Shown one piece after another: positions 45,518-54,648 of a stretch of 64,000 nucleotides of DNA (positions are counted from its first letter, which is position 1; every line of letters starts with the position of its first letter). The translations under genes and the position numbers were made by a program. The DNA comes from Leptospiraceae bacterium (GTDB lineage Bacteria; Spirochaetota; Leptospiria; Leptospirales; Leptospiraceae). The DNA is taken from NCBI GenBank assembly GCA_022402465.1, contig JAKRSH010000040.1, forward strand, positions 1 through 64,000, given 5' to 3'. The notes under the pieces were generated by a model that worked only from the letters and a program-made list of their open reading frames with translations, did no database searches and was not told the origin of the DNA.

Positions 45518-46993
45518 ATTCCTTACAAGCCTATAACAGACTCCAATGATCGTGTAGTTAATTACTATCATTCTGAGTCTGAACTTTGGATTCACTCCAA
45601 GAAGAATCCAACCCAAGAAGCCTCAAGACAAATTTCTGAAATCCCCCCAATCTCTCTAGAGAACCTAGCTATCATAGGCAATGGAGCCTTATTCTTTTTA
45701 GATTCTTTTCTGGAAAGCATAGACGCAAATTCTACCAAATTTTCGAACTTAAAATACATTCATTACTTAGAACCTATTTCAGAAATCGCTAAGGATACTT
45801 TATTCCTAGTTAAGCTAAATTCTATACAGGAGCAGTTTAGCAAGAAAGGTATTGAATTGTATCTTTATTCCTCGGAAGAAGATTTTTCGATGAACCTAAA
45901 AGAATATCTTCAGAACAATTTGAATTTGTTAGCTGATCGCAAAAGTTCCCTATTTTTATATTGCCATCCATTTTACAAAAGACAGTTTCCTGAACTTTGC
46001 CAAAGACTTGAACAATTTGTCCGAGATCTGATTTCGAACTCCAAGACTCATTCAATAGGTATTAATTCCAAAACGATAGAACATTTTGCACATACATGGA
46101 CTTCCCATTACTTCCAAAATCTACTTGAACTAAGTACGCTTCGTATCCTAAAACCAAATCAATTCTCTGGAAAGCTTCCGGCAATTTTTGTTGGAGCTTC
46201 TTCTTTATTGGAGAACCAATGGAAATGGATTCTTGAAAATAGGGATTATATATTTATATTCTCATCAGACACAGCTCTAAGAACTCTTCTGATATTGGGT
46301 ATCATTCCAGATTCAGTAGTAAGTGTAGATTCAGGAAGGGGAACACATTTTCATCTCATGGAGGAGATACCATTATCTGTAAATGTTTTTACATGGTTAG
46401 GTGGTTCGCGCATCCAATGCAAAAACCAAGAGAATCTCTTTCTCTTTCTTACAAATCATCCTCTTGACCAATGGCTAGCGCAAATAAATGGAATCCCTGA
46501 TTCATGGATCATTGACAATCCTAGTAGAAATATAGCAGGGATGTGCATTCGCCTTGCAAAATACCTAGGATTCGAAACAATCTTTCTTGCAGGTTTTGAA
46601 CTTAAATCCCAATTGGATAAAACTCATGTTAGAGGGACAGGTTATGAATCTTATGCTCTGCCTCTGCTCCACAGAAAGAAAACTCTAGCTTCCTTTTATC
46701 CAAGAAAGGTTTATGGGAAGAATTTTTCACAAAAGAATACAGACTCTCTGAATGCCATACAAAATACGAAAGATATAAATGTAATAATCTTGAAGGAATC
46801 ACTTTCAAGGTTTTATCCTTTTGATAAAAATTCAGAAAAAAATCAATTCACTAGCTCAAACAAAAACCAACTGCAATTCCAAGAATTCAATCCACCTACC
46901 TCTCTGTATTTAAATTCTATTGCAGGCAAAGAAATTTCTGGAATTAGTAACAAAGTTGTAAAAAGGTACCTATTTCAATTCTTAACAAAATAA
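45518..46993 (+). CDS. DUF115 / Maf-like glycosyltransferase, non-ATG start
   Basis: The usual start prediction would be TTG at 45857, but the frame is open and clearly coding back to the TAG at 45512. The upstream part holds the family pattern W-I-H-S-K-K-N-P-T-Q-E-A and I-I-G-N-G-A-L-F-F-L. Residues after 45857 include the core (F-V-G-A-S-S-L-L, S-D-T-A-L-R, V-S-V-D-S-G, A-G-F-E-L). No ATG, GTG or TTG exists between 45515 and 45856; ATT at 45518, 9 bases after AGGAAG, is the best initiator and gives about 491 residues. Members of this family (motility accessory factor, MptE-like) transfer sugars, often to flagellins. Readthrough of the TAG from the omega-like gene is an alternative. Confidence 0.7.
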   Translation: MPYKPITDSNDRVVNYYHSESELWIHSKKNPTQEASRQISEIPPISLENLAIIGNGALFFLDSFLESIDANSTKFSNLKYIHYLEPISEIAKDTLFLVKLNSIQEQFSKKGIELYLYSSEEDFSMNLKEYLQNNLNLLADRKSSLFLYCHPFYKRQFPELCQRLEQFVRDLISNSKTHSIGINSKTIEHFAHTWTSHYFQNLLELSTLRILKPNQFSGKLPAIFVGASSLLENQWKWILENRDYIFIFSSDTALRTLLILGIIPDSVVSVDSGRGTHFHLMEEIPLSVNVFTWLGGSRIQCKNQENLFLFLTNHPLDQWLAQINGIPDSWIIDNPSRNIAGMCIRLAKYLGFETIFLAGFELKSQLDKTHVRGTGYESYALPLLHRKKTLASFYPRKVYGKNFSQKNTDSLNAIQNTKDINVIILKESLSRFYPFDKNSEKNQFTSSNKNQLQFQEFNPPTSLYLNSIAGKEISGISNKVVKRYLFQFLTK

Positions 46994-47016
46994 GAATGTA
47001 AATTTCCCTATTGCAA

Positions 47017-47169
47017 CTAGGATACCTTAGATGTTTTTCTATTCCAAAATCGCATCGCTATTTCTCGATTTTTCGCTTCTTCTTCTCTAGATCTCTCTCT
47101 TTCCACTGCAAGAAGGATTTCTTCTACTCTTCTCTGCATCATTTCTCGCAATTCATCGTGGTTCACCAT
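47017..47169 (-). CDS. 50-residue helical protein
   Basis: A small gene on the minus strand, starting at 47169 with AGGAG 9-10 bases before its ATG and ending with TAG. The product is 50 residues, highly charged (E-R-E-R-S-R-E-E-E-A-K-N) with W42 near the end, and should be one long amphipathic helix. I recognise no family. Codon use and the good ribosome site argue that it is real. The plus-strand frame across it is poor in composition. It is divergent from the GHKL-HDOD gene. Confidence 0.6.
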   Translation of the reverse strand: MVNHDELREMMQRRVEEILLAVERERSREEEAKNREIAMRFWNRKTSKVS

Positions 47170-47275
47170 ATTCGTTTTCTCCTATACCAAAAGAATACGA
47201 TACCACCCAGACAAAATTGCTTTGATTTCAAAAAAATATTTGCAAGCTAAAACATTTCATTTATTTTGAAGGTAA

Positions 47276-48784
47276 GTGAATACCAAAATCAACTCAGAAG
47301 AAGTCCTTAAGCAGCTCCAATCGGGCGAAGATGTAACGATTAAATACCAATTTGTTTCGGAAAGCATCACCCAAGAGGTATATGCTATGCTCATTCACAT
47401 TTTAGGTGGAATTGATAAATTATACCTTGTTGAAGTCGTTTACACTGTCATCAAGGAAGCCTTAATGAATGCCACCAAGGCAAATGCAAAGCGACAGTAT
47501 TTTCTTTTGAAAAATTTAGATATTACCAATCCTACTCAATATTTCCAAGGAATGAATGGATTTCGAGAAGAAATTATCATGAAGTGGAACGATCAAGAGG
47601 ACAATCTCACTGGTTCCAAGTATTTCATAGCCTTAAGAATGAGAATTAAGAACAAGGAAATGATGATCCTTGTTGAAAATAATGCTCCACTTCTCCCAGA
47701 AGAACAAGAACGAATTCAGAAACGTATCGATTCAGCTAAAATGTACAATGATCTCTCGGAGGCATTTATGGATATGGGAGATACTCAGGAAAGTGCAGGA
47801 CTTGGTATCATACTTAGCCAATTACTTCTTAAAAATTCAGGAATAGGTCAAGAAAAATTTAAAATCACCAGCACTCCTAAAGAAACACGCGTTAGCTTGT
47901 TAATTCCTGAGAACACAGTTCCTCTAGAAGTCTCCAACAAAATTAAGACTAAAATCCTCAATGAGATGGATGGTCTACCTCCCCTTCCTCAATCTCTTAC
48001 TAAAATTATCAATCTATGCAACAACCCTGACTCTGATTTGAATGTGATAGCCTCTGAAATTGAGAAAAATCCAGCACTATCAGCCGACATTTTGAAACTA
48101 TCAAACTCAGCAGGCTTTATGAGCAGAAGCAGAGTAAATACAATTCTGCAAGCTGTAAAAGTTGTAGGTTTAAAGAACATCCGTAACCTACTTTATGTTA
48201 CTGGTGTGAGAAAGGTTATGGAAGGTCAATATGGTAAGATCCAAGAAGTATGGGATCATTCCAATAGAGCTTCATATTATGCTCGTTATATTTCCAATGA
48301 ATCAGGACGACTCAAGATAGGTGATATAGTTGCAGTAGGAGGACTGCTTCATGATCTAGGAAAATTATTGCTTCTTTCTATTGAAAAAAATCTATTTAAT
48401 AAATTAATTGCATACCAAAAAGGTAAAGAAATGAATAATTCAACTTTACTTGAAGAAATTTCCCTAGGAATCAGTCATGCAACCCTAGGTGCCCAACTAG
48501 CCAAGAAGTGGGACTTCCCAGAAGACCTCATAACAATTATAGACTATCATCACAAACCCTTTGTTACACCAGAACCTTATAAGGAAATTGTTGAATTGGT
48601 GTATATTGCAAATATGATGGCAGATGTGCAAGATGCCAAGCGTGGTTATTTTACTATTGATCCTGTTTTACTAAAGAAATTTACAAATATTGATTCCTTA
48701 GAAAGTTTCCAAGCCTATCTTGATCGTGTAGAAAAGGGCTACCAACACAGCATCAATGAAGAAAAGCAACTTTCTGGTTCATGA
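47276..48784 (+). CDS. GHKL ATPase-like plus HDOD signalling protein
   Basis: A 502-residue protein starting with GTG. Residues about 30-210 resemble a GHKL ATPase: N-box E-A-L-M-N-A-T-K-A-N and G-box E-S-A-G-L-G-I-I-L. Residues about 230-440 are an HDOD domain with P-P-L-P-Q-S-L at its start and G-L-L-H-D-L-G-K plus a later Y-H-H-K-P as HD-type residues. HDOD proteins act in signalling; fusion to a kinase-like ATPase without a phospho-acceptor histidine is uncommon. It overlaps the ABC ATPase gene by 4 bases (ATGA). Confidence 0.82.
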   Translation: MNTKINSEEVLKQLQSGEDVTIKYQFVSESITQEVYAMLIHILGGIDKLYLVEVVYTVIKEALMNATKANAKRQYFLLKNLDITNPTQYFQGMNGFREEIIMKWNDQEDNLTGSKYFIALRMRIKNKEMMILVENNAPLLPEEQERIQKRIDSAKMYNDLSEAFMDMGDTQESAGLGIILSQLLLKNSGIGQEKFKITSTPKETRVSLLIPENTVPLEVSNKIKTKILNEMDGLPPLPQSLTKIINLCNNPDSDLNVIASEIEKNPALSADILKLSNSAGFMSRSRVNTILQAVKVVGLKNIRNLLYVTGVRKVMEGQYGKIQEVWDHSNRASYYARYISNESGRLKIGDIVAVGGLLHDLGKLLLLSIEKNLFNKLIAYQKGKEMNNSTLLEEISLGISHATLGAQLAKKWDFPEDLITIIDYHHKPFVTPEPYKEIVELVYIANMMADVQDAKRGYFTIDPVLLKKFTNIDSLESFQAYLDRVEKGYQHSINEEKQLSGS

Positions 48785-49551
48785 TTCAGATTCAAAATCT
48801 TTCTTATTTACGAAATGATGAATCTATTCTTAAGCAAATCAATTTAGAAATTCTTCCAGGCCAACATTGGATTCTTCTTGGAAGAAACGGTGCTGGCAAA
48901 ACAACTCTCATCAATTTGTTATACGGTTATATATGGCCAAGTTCGGGTAAGATAACTGTATTCGGAACGGAATATGGCACAGAACCTCTACGCCCCATAC
49001 AAGAACAAATTGGAATCTTACAATCCAACCAACAGAGCAATCTACTCCAAAGAAATCTTACAACATTGGAAATACTCATCTCAGGATTGCATTCCAATTT
49101 AGGAATTTATAGAGAGATTACAGACAAAGATATTGCGATTGCCACGACTCTTTTAGAACAGAATGATCTTAGTCATCTTAAAGATAGAAATTTTCAAATT
49201 CTATCTAGTGGAGTAAAATCCAAAATCCTATTGCTAAGATCCATCATTCGCAATCCTAAACTATTGATACTCGATGAGCCAACGTCTTCCTTAGATATAA
49301 AGGCATGTTATGAATTCTTTCAGTTACTAGAGAAAATTATTGTAAAGCAAAATATAACATGCGTTCAAATTGTACATAGATTAGAAGATATACCCAAGTA
49401 TTTTACTCATATTGCTATGATGAAAAAGGGAGAAATTCTCTATTCAGGAAAGATAGATTCTACTTTGAATCTGCAGAATCTATCTAATCTTTATGATTTA
49501 CCTCAAGATTGGTTTCAATCTTTCCAAGTATTTAATTCTTCGATGCATTGA
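48781..49551 (+). CDS. ABC transporter ATP-binding protein
   Basis: A 256-residue ABC ATPase. Walker A G-R-N-G-A-G-K-T is at 34-41, the signature reads L-S-S-G-V (Ser and Val replace the usual Gly and Gln), and Walker B is L-L-I-L-D-E-P-T-S-S-L-D. No permease gene is nearby, so the partner is unknown; ModF-like or non-transport roles are possible. It overlaps the HDOD gene by 4 bases and converges with the next gene by 20 bases. Confidence 0.88.
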   Translation: MIQIQNLSYLRNDESILKQINLEILPGQHWILLGRNGAGKTTLINLLYGYIWPSSGKITVFGTEYGTEPLRPIQEQIGILQSNQQSNLLQRNLTTLEILISGLHSNLGIYREITDKDIAIATTLLEQNDLSHLKDRNFQILSSGVKSKILLLRSIIRNPKLLILDEPTSSLDIKACYEFFQLLEKIIVKQNITCVQIVHRLEDIPKYFTHIAMMKKGEILYSGKIDSTLNLQNLSNLYDLPQDWFQSFQVFNSSMH

Positions 49552-52500
49552 AGAAACTAGATTGAGAGCAGCCAGCAGCTCCAACATCCACTATCGATTT
49601 ATCAGCATTGAAGCAGAATAATTGCCACCATCTTCCCACTTGTCCATTGCCCACTACATAAGAACGAACCAAGCCGTTAGAACGATAAACTCGAACAATA
49701 GCTCCAGATTCATACAATTCCGCATAATCTGTACATGATCCAAAAAAGTTTCTCGCCTTACATTCTCTAGACCAATTGTAAACACTGTAACCTCTTCGAG
49801 ATTGAGACCATGTTGAGCCCTTCAAGGTCACTGTTTCTGGACCAAATCCTGTAACAACGTCTACATCAAGCGTCAGATCTCCACCTAATTTTACTTTGTC
49901 GTTCCATACAACTTGATTAGGTGCTGAACTACCATATTCCAAATGCGAGTCTAAATCTCTAGGCTCAGCATTCCAAGATAGTACAACTCTTACTTCATCT
50001 GTATTCAGAAGTGGCGATACTAGTATATTTTGGCTTGCTGGAGTATCTGCTCCAGCACTGACTACTGTTCTATAAGCGCTTGCAACATTTGCACCTTTTA
50101 CTTCAAGAGTATAATTACCAGCAGGGACATTTACTATGGCGAAAGATCCGTCATTTGCCGTTAAGGAGGATGGCAAAATGGTAATTCCATCTTGTGCAGT
50201 AGCTAATGGACCTGATGTAACATTGATTCCTGGTCGAAGATAAACTTGTAAGCCACTCATTCCAGAAGAAGAATTCGTAATTGCATTGATTGCTCTTCCT
50301 GCAATAGAAGCAGGAAGTTGAGAACCTGGTACCATAGTAATTATATCAAAGTTGGTTGTAGTATTCGCTTGAATATTCACCAATCCTTCAACAGTTACAT
50401 AACCTGCTGATATAAATCGAACCTTCCATTGCCCAGCACTCAGATTAAACACACTGTATTGTGGTGCATTGGAAAAAGAACTAAGCCCTGAAGATAAAGA
50501 GGATGGTTGAACGCCTGTTAATGGACGCAATCCAGACACAGGATGTATAATTTCTAAATTATAAGCTCCATTAAAGCTAAAACCACCAGGTAATTTTATG
50601 GAACCTGTTAGGTTGCCTGTTCCTATATTTGGTACAAGTCCTATACTTACTGGCCTTGTATTTTCTTGAGAAGGTACATTTATTGAAACAAATTGATCCT
50701 GATATCCATTTCCTGAAACTTTCAATATATAATTTCCAGGATTTATATTATTGATAGTGAAACTTCCATTGCTATTTACAGAAATTCCAGTTACAATTTG
50801 GTCTATACGAGGCTGTTGCAATCGATTGCCACTTGGGATAGAACAATTTAAGGTTGAAATTCCATCTGATGAAGAACAATCTCTTCGAATGTCCGCAATG
50901 AATTCATTAGATGAACCATATCTACCTAGTTCAACTGATGCTGATCCAATTCCAGCAGTGGATATAGCATTAAAAATACTTCCAGTGATTTGCTTTCTAG
51001 GGAGATGATTTACATTTGAAGACAGACTAAATACTACTGGTGAACTAGAATAAGAATTCGTAGCTACCATGCCATTGTCAGCTCCAAAGGATGCAGAACT
51101 TATATGTCCAAGAGGATCAATGACCAAAATTTGGTAGGAACTTTGTTTAAAATTATAATCCCCATTGACTTCATGAATGGAGGATGATGCTGTTCCCACT
51201 ATACTTCCTGCACTTGATAAGGAAGTTGCATTTAGAACTGGCAAACCAGCAATAATACTAGCACCAGCAAAGGCATTGATAGCAACTCCTGCTCTCGCTT
51301 GGTCATTCGGCAGACCTGTTGGTAGAACTACAACTTTTGAGGATCCATTGAAAGAGTAGGAACCAGAAGTAGTTGTCGTAATGTGGGCTACTGCATTTCC
51401 TGATGAATCCGTATTGCCGAGCAAGATAACAAATATACCAGAAAGATTATGGTTAGTTACACTCAGTGAACCTATAATTTGGTCTCGGATATTGATAGTA
51501 CCTGCAATTTGAGATCGCTTTGTTGAAGCTAATAAGAGAAAGGATCCTGCATTGTAGTCTTGTCCATTTAAGGTTAGTGTCAATGGATTGCTGGTACAAT
51601 TGAGATTTCCACCACAGTAATTAGAATAACCAGGAGCAGAAATATAATAAGCCCATTTGCCAGCCGCTGCTGTAAAAAATACAGATTGATCTTGCCTAAC
51701 TTCATATACCTTGTTTGCATATGTGGAATAATTCCATGGACCAGAACCTTGGTTAGTTGCAACACAAGTAGCAGTAAAATTATTTGCAGCACATATACCT
51801 AAACCCGCTTCTACTAACCAAAGCTTTATTAAATCTCGAATCTGGTCATCATTCATAAGATACAAAAGATTGGAAGGAGCTTGGTTGTTTGCAGGTCGAA
51901 AATTAATTACAGAACCAGGAACGTAGGAGAGGGTACCATCTGTTACTTGCCCAGTTATATTCGATTGTCTTGGTGCAATATAAACTGTGGGGAGATTTAC
52001 AATTTTGTTTCCCCCAGAAGAATGGGGAGAAAAAACAAATGAACTTGAAGCAGGATAGGTGATTGTATTTCCAGCAGATCTTCCTGTAATCTGGATAGAG
52101 TATACTCCAGCACTTAGATTACTTGCAACAAAAGAATAAGCACCCGATCCAGTGATAGATGTTGAAGAAATTAAACTTCCTGAAGAATTGTAAAGTTGAA
52201 TTGTATAAACTGTACTTACATCACCACTCAAGGCCGCGTTGATTATTGATCCACTTATAGTTGCAGAAGAACTTGTAGCAGCCAGCCATTGCAGACTAGA
52301 TGTAGGAACTACAACCTGAGTTGGTATAGAAGCGTTTGTTCCTTCAAAACTAAAATGAATATCGATACTTGTAGAAGAAAAATTCTGACCATGAGCTAAA
52401 AGACCAGAACCATCCAGATTTACAGTATAATTTCCATTGATTAAATTTGTAAGATTGATGGAGTAGTTTCCGGAAGAATCTGTGGTTGTACTTGCAATAA

Positions 52501-53224
52501 GATTTCCTTGGGAATCGAGGATTTCAACAGCCACTCCTTCCAAGGGACCAGCATTTACAAATACATCTCCCGAGAATCCAGCAGTGTTTACAGTTCCTGC
52601 AAAAATTGCTGGACCTGAAGTATAAAATAACCTCTCTGCAGCTATAGATCCAACATTAACAATTGTTATTGACTGAAAACTGGTAGGATCAAATGTAAAA
52701 AGAAAATCTTTGTGTGAGTAATTTAATCCAAAGCCAGTTTCTATGAGAACTCGGTAGTTGTTATTTGGTAAATTATTGATATCGAATTGAAAGCTTCCAT
52801 CAGCAAGAAGTTTTTGACTAGAAACAATAGTAGCGTTGGGAGCAACCAATTTGACGGTTATTGCTGTAAAATCTAAACAATTCGGAACAGAAGGTGCTCC
52901 CATTTGTCCACAAACATCTCCAGAGGGCTGGTTAGCAATAGTTGCATAAAAAAATCCTCGAATTGATGCAGCACCTGAAGTCGGTACTTCTTGCTCTGCT
53001 AGAGAACTCGGAATAGTTCCACTTCCTGGGTTGTTCCCCAGGTTCTCAGGTAGAGGCACCCCATTGGAATCAACATTGACATCACTAACAGATGTTCCAC
53101 CACCAGCTGCTAATAACAGCCAGAACAAACCACCACCTTTCTTCTTACCGCAATTGGCGGAAGAGAAAAGGATCATAACCAAAAGTAATATACTTTTGGA
53201 CAAACTTCCCATTCTTGTCATCAT
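49532..53224 (-). CDS. very large lipoprotein with carboxypeptidase-regulatory-like beta domains
   Basis: About 1230 residues. I chose ATG 53224, preceded by AAGGAA; it gives a signal ending S-S-A-N-C (lipobox) followed by G-K-K-K-G-G-G. The mature protein is a chain of at least seven beta-sandwich modules of the CnaB / carboxypeptidase-regulatory type, each with a G-x-V or G-S-I start, a D-S-S-G-N-Y-S-I-like turn and N-Y-x-x-x-V. A C-terminal part starting V-V-L-S-W-N-A-E-P-R-D-L-D-S-H-L resembles the YfaP/DUF2135 domain. It is probably surface-exposed. Its end overlaps the ABC gene by 20 bases on the other strand. Confidence 0.8.
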   Translation of the reverse strand: MMTRMGSLSKSILLLVMILFSSANCGKKKGGGLFWLLLAAGGGTSVSDVNVDSNGVPLPENLGNNPGSGTIPSSLAEQEVPTSGAASIRGFFYATIANQPSGDVCGQMGAPSVPNCLDFTAITVKLVAPNATIVSSQKLLADGSFQFDINNLPNNNYRVLIETGFGLNYSHKDFLFTFDPTSFQSITIVNVGSIAAERLFYTSGPAIFAGTVNTAGFSGDVFVNAGPLEGVAVEILDSQGNLIASTTTDSSGNYSINLTNLINGNYTVNLDGSGLLAHGQNFSSTSIDIHFSFEGTNASIPTQVVVPTSSLQWLAATSSSATISGSIINAALSGDVSTVYTIQLYNSSGSLISSTSITGSGAYSFVASNLSAGVYSIQITGRSAGNTITYPASSSFVFSPHSSGGNKIVNLPTVYIAPRQSNITGQVTDGTLSYVPGSVINFRPANNQAPSNLLYLMNDDQIRDLIKLWLVEAGLGICAANNFTATCVATNQGSGPWNYSTYANKVYEVRQDQSVFFTAAAGKWAYYISAPGYSNYCGGNLNCTSNPLTLTLNGQDYNAGSFLLLASTKRSQIAGTINIRDQIIGSLSVTNHNLSGIFVILLGNTDSSGNAVAHITTTTSGSYSFNGSSKVVVLPTGLPNDQARAGVAINAFAGASIIAGLPVLNATSLSSAGSIVGTASSSIHEVNGDYNFKQSSYQILVIDPLGHISSASFGADNGMVATNSYSSSPVVFSLSSNVNHLPRKQITGSIFNAISTAGIGSASVELGRYGSSNEFIADIRRDCSSSDGISTLNCSIPSGNRLQQPRIDQIVTGISVNSNGSFTINNINPGNYILKVSGNGYQDQFVSINVPSQENTRPVSIGLVPNIGTGNLTGSIKLPGGFSFNGAYNLEIIHPVSGLRPLTGVQPSSLSSGLSSFSNAPQYSVFNLSAGQWKVRFISAGYVTVEGLVNIQANTTTNFDIITMVPGSQLPASIAGRAINAITNSSSGMSGLQVYLRPGINVTSGPLATAQDGITILPSSLTANDGSFAIVNVPAGNYTLEVKGANVASAYRTVVSAGADTPASQNILVSPLLNTDEVRVVLSWNAEPRDLDSHLEYGSSAPNQVVWNDKVKLGGDLTLDVDVVTGFGPETVTLKGSTWSQSRRGYSVYNWSRECKARNFFGSCTDYAELYESGAIVRVYRSNGLVRSYVVGNGQVGRWWQLFCFNADKSIVDVGAAGCSQSSFFNASKN

Positions 53225-53600
53225 TTTCAAATTCCTTATAGGATCTTTTTCGCAAATAACCAAGAGCCGTATTCCAAATCTTGGCACTCTAAAATGGACG
53301 AGAATTAAGCAGAATTGTCAACAAAAAAACAAATTTAGCCTGAAAAATAAATACCAGACGAAAAATGAGAGTGATCCTTAAGAATAAGAGACATAATACA
53401 ATAAATATGAGGACAATTTGTACAAATAAACCTAAAATCAATATAAATTCTTATATCTTTCATTGAGGAATCTTTTATAAAACTGATGAATAAAATATTA
53501 AATCTTAGGAATATTTGAATACTATAATGGTATAGTTCTAGAATCAAAGGTAACTTTATAAAACATATTTTGAAATAAAGAGAGAAAGGGCTTAAATTTT
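53225..53600. other. 376-base AT-rich gap
   Basis: No coding frame, RNA gene or clear terminator is seen. The frames on both strands are AT-rich noise. It separates the giant lipoprotein gene from the divergent acetyltransferase gene and presumably holds both promoters. Confidence 0.5.
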
Positions 53601-54068
53601 ATGTATATTAAACTTTTAGATAAATCAAGTGTTGAATATCTCAAGGAACTCAATGTATTATTTTCTCATGCATTTGATGATCAAGAAAACTATCAGAAAT
53701 TTTCACCTAGCGATAATTATCTGAATAAGCTTTTATCTAAGGAAGATATTCTTTGCTATGTAGCTCTTGAAAAATTAGAAAATCAAACTCAAAGAGAAAT
53801 TCTTGTAGGTGGACTTGTTGCCTATGTTCTTGAAAAATTCGAACAAGAAAGAAAAGAAATCTACATTTATGACCTTGCCGTAGATGAGAGATTTCGTCGC
53901 AAAGGAATAGCTAGAAGCTTAATCAATGCTTTGAAAGTAAAAGCAAAAGAAATAAGTGCCTCTGTGATTTACGTACAGGCAGATTACGGTGATGATCCAG
54001 CTATACAACTCTATACTTCTATGGGAGTAAAAGAAAAAGTTCTTCATTTTGATATTCAGGTAGAATAA
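53601..54068 (+). CDS. AAC(3)-I-like aminoglycoside N-acetyltransferase
   Basis: A 155-residue GNAT protein that closely resembles the AAC(3)-I family: E-I-Y-I-Y-D-L-A-V, then R-R-K-G-I-A-R-S-L-I-N-A-L-K as the acetyl-CoA loop, V-I-Y-V-Q-A-D-Y-G-D-D-P-A and H-F-D-I near the C-terminus. These motifs are hallmarks of enzymes acetylating gentamicin-type drugs at the 3-amino group. Whether this chromosomal copy gives resistance is unknown; related proteins may act on other amines. A VOC gene and an AraC-type regulator follow on the same strand. Confidence 0.85.
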   Translation: MYIKLLDKSSVEYLKELNVLFSHAFDDQENYQKFSPSDNYLNKLLSKEDILCYVALEKLENQTQREILVGGLVAYVLEKFEQERKEIYIYDLAVDERFRRKGIARSLINALKVKAKEISASVIYVQADYGDDPAIQLYTSMGVKEKVLHFDIQVE

Positions 54069-54178
54069 TATTTTTAGGATAAAGATTTATTTATAAAAAA
54101 ATGTATCTCTTTGAAAAAATCGCAAAATTGATCCAATTTTGTTTCTTGTTTATGATACAAATGAGTATGGAGAAAAAA

Positions 54179-54568
54179 ATGAAATTCAAAAGCATACAAA
54201 AAGGTATAATTACAAATCAATTAAAAGAATCTAAAGATTTTTATTCAAAATACTTAGGGTTTCAAGTGAAGGTTGAGATGGACTGGTTTCTACTCATGCA
54301 TTTACCTGAGAGCCCAGATTACGAAATAGCCTTCATGCTACCTAGTTTAGATTTTGTTCGAAAATCCTATTTCCAGAAGCCCTATGAAGGACAAGGTGTA
54401 TGGTTGATTTTAGAAACTTCTAATGTTCATGAAACTTATGAAGCGATGAAACAATCTAAAGCTCCGATTGATTTAGATCTTACCGAAGAGGAATGGGGTG
54501 ATATTCATTTTACAATGGTTGATCCAAATGGAATTGGTATCGATATAGTCCAACATAGAATTATGTGA
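54179..54568 (+). CDS. VOC (glyoxalase/bleomycin-resistance) family protein
   Basis: A 129-residue VOC fold protein with two beta-alpha-beta-beta-beta halves (T-N-Q-L-K-E-S-K-D-F-Y-S-K-Y-L-G-F; F-T-M-V-D-P-N-G-I-G-I-D-I-V-Q). I chose ATG 54179 because GGAG lies 8 bases before it; the frame is open 26 codons further up to 54101. Members bind metals or hydrophobic drugs. Its place after an AAC(3)-like gene suggests a detoxification group. Confidence 0.78.
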   Translation: MKFKSIQKGIITNQLKESKDFYSKYLGFQVKVEMDWFLLMHLPESPDYEIAFMLPSLDFVRKSYFQKPYEGQGVWLILETSNVHETYEAMKQSKAPIDLDLTEEEWGDIHFTMVDPNGIGIDIVQHRIM

Positions 54569-54648
54569 GATTGTGTTTTTGGTGCTTTAATTTTTAGATT
54601 TATAAAGTTAAAATTTGACATTTCTTATCTATGTGCTATGACTAAGTT

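Noticed and set aside
45857-46993. TTG at 45857 as the start of the DUF115 protein
   Set aside because: The upstream codons are clearly coding and carry a family motif, so this start would cut off more than 110 residues.
47011-47250. 79-codon plus-strand frame rich in Phe, His and Ser
   Set aside because: Composition is typical of the complement of an acidic/basic helical gene; the minus-strand gene 47017-47169 explains it better.
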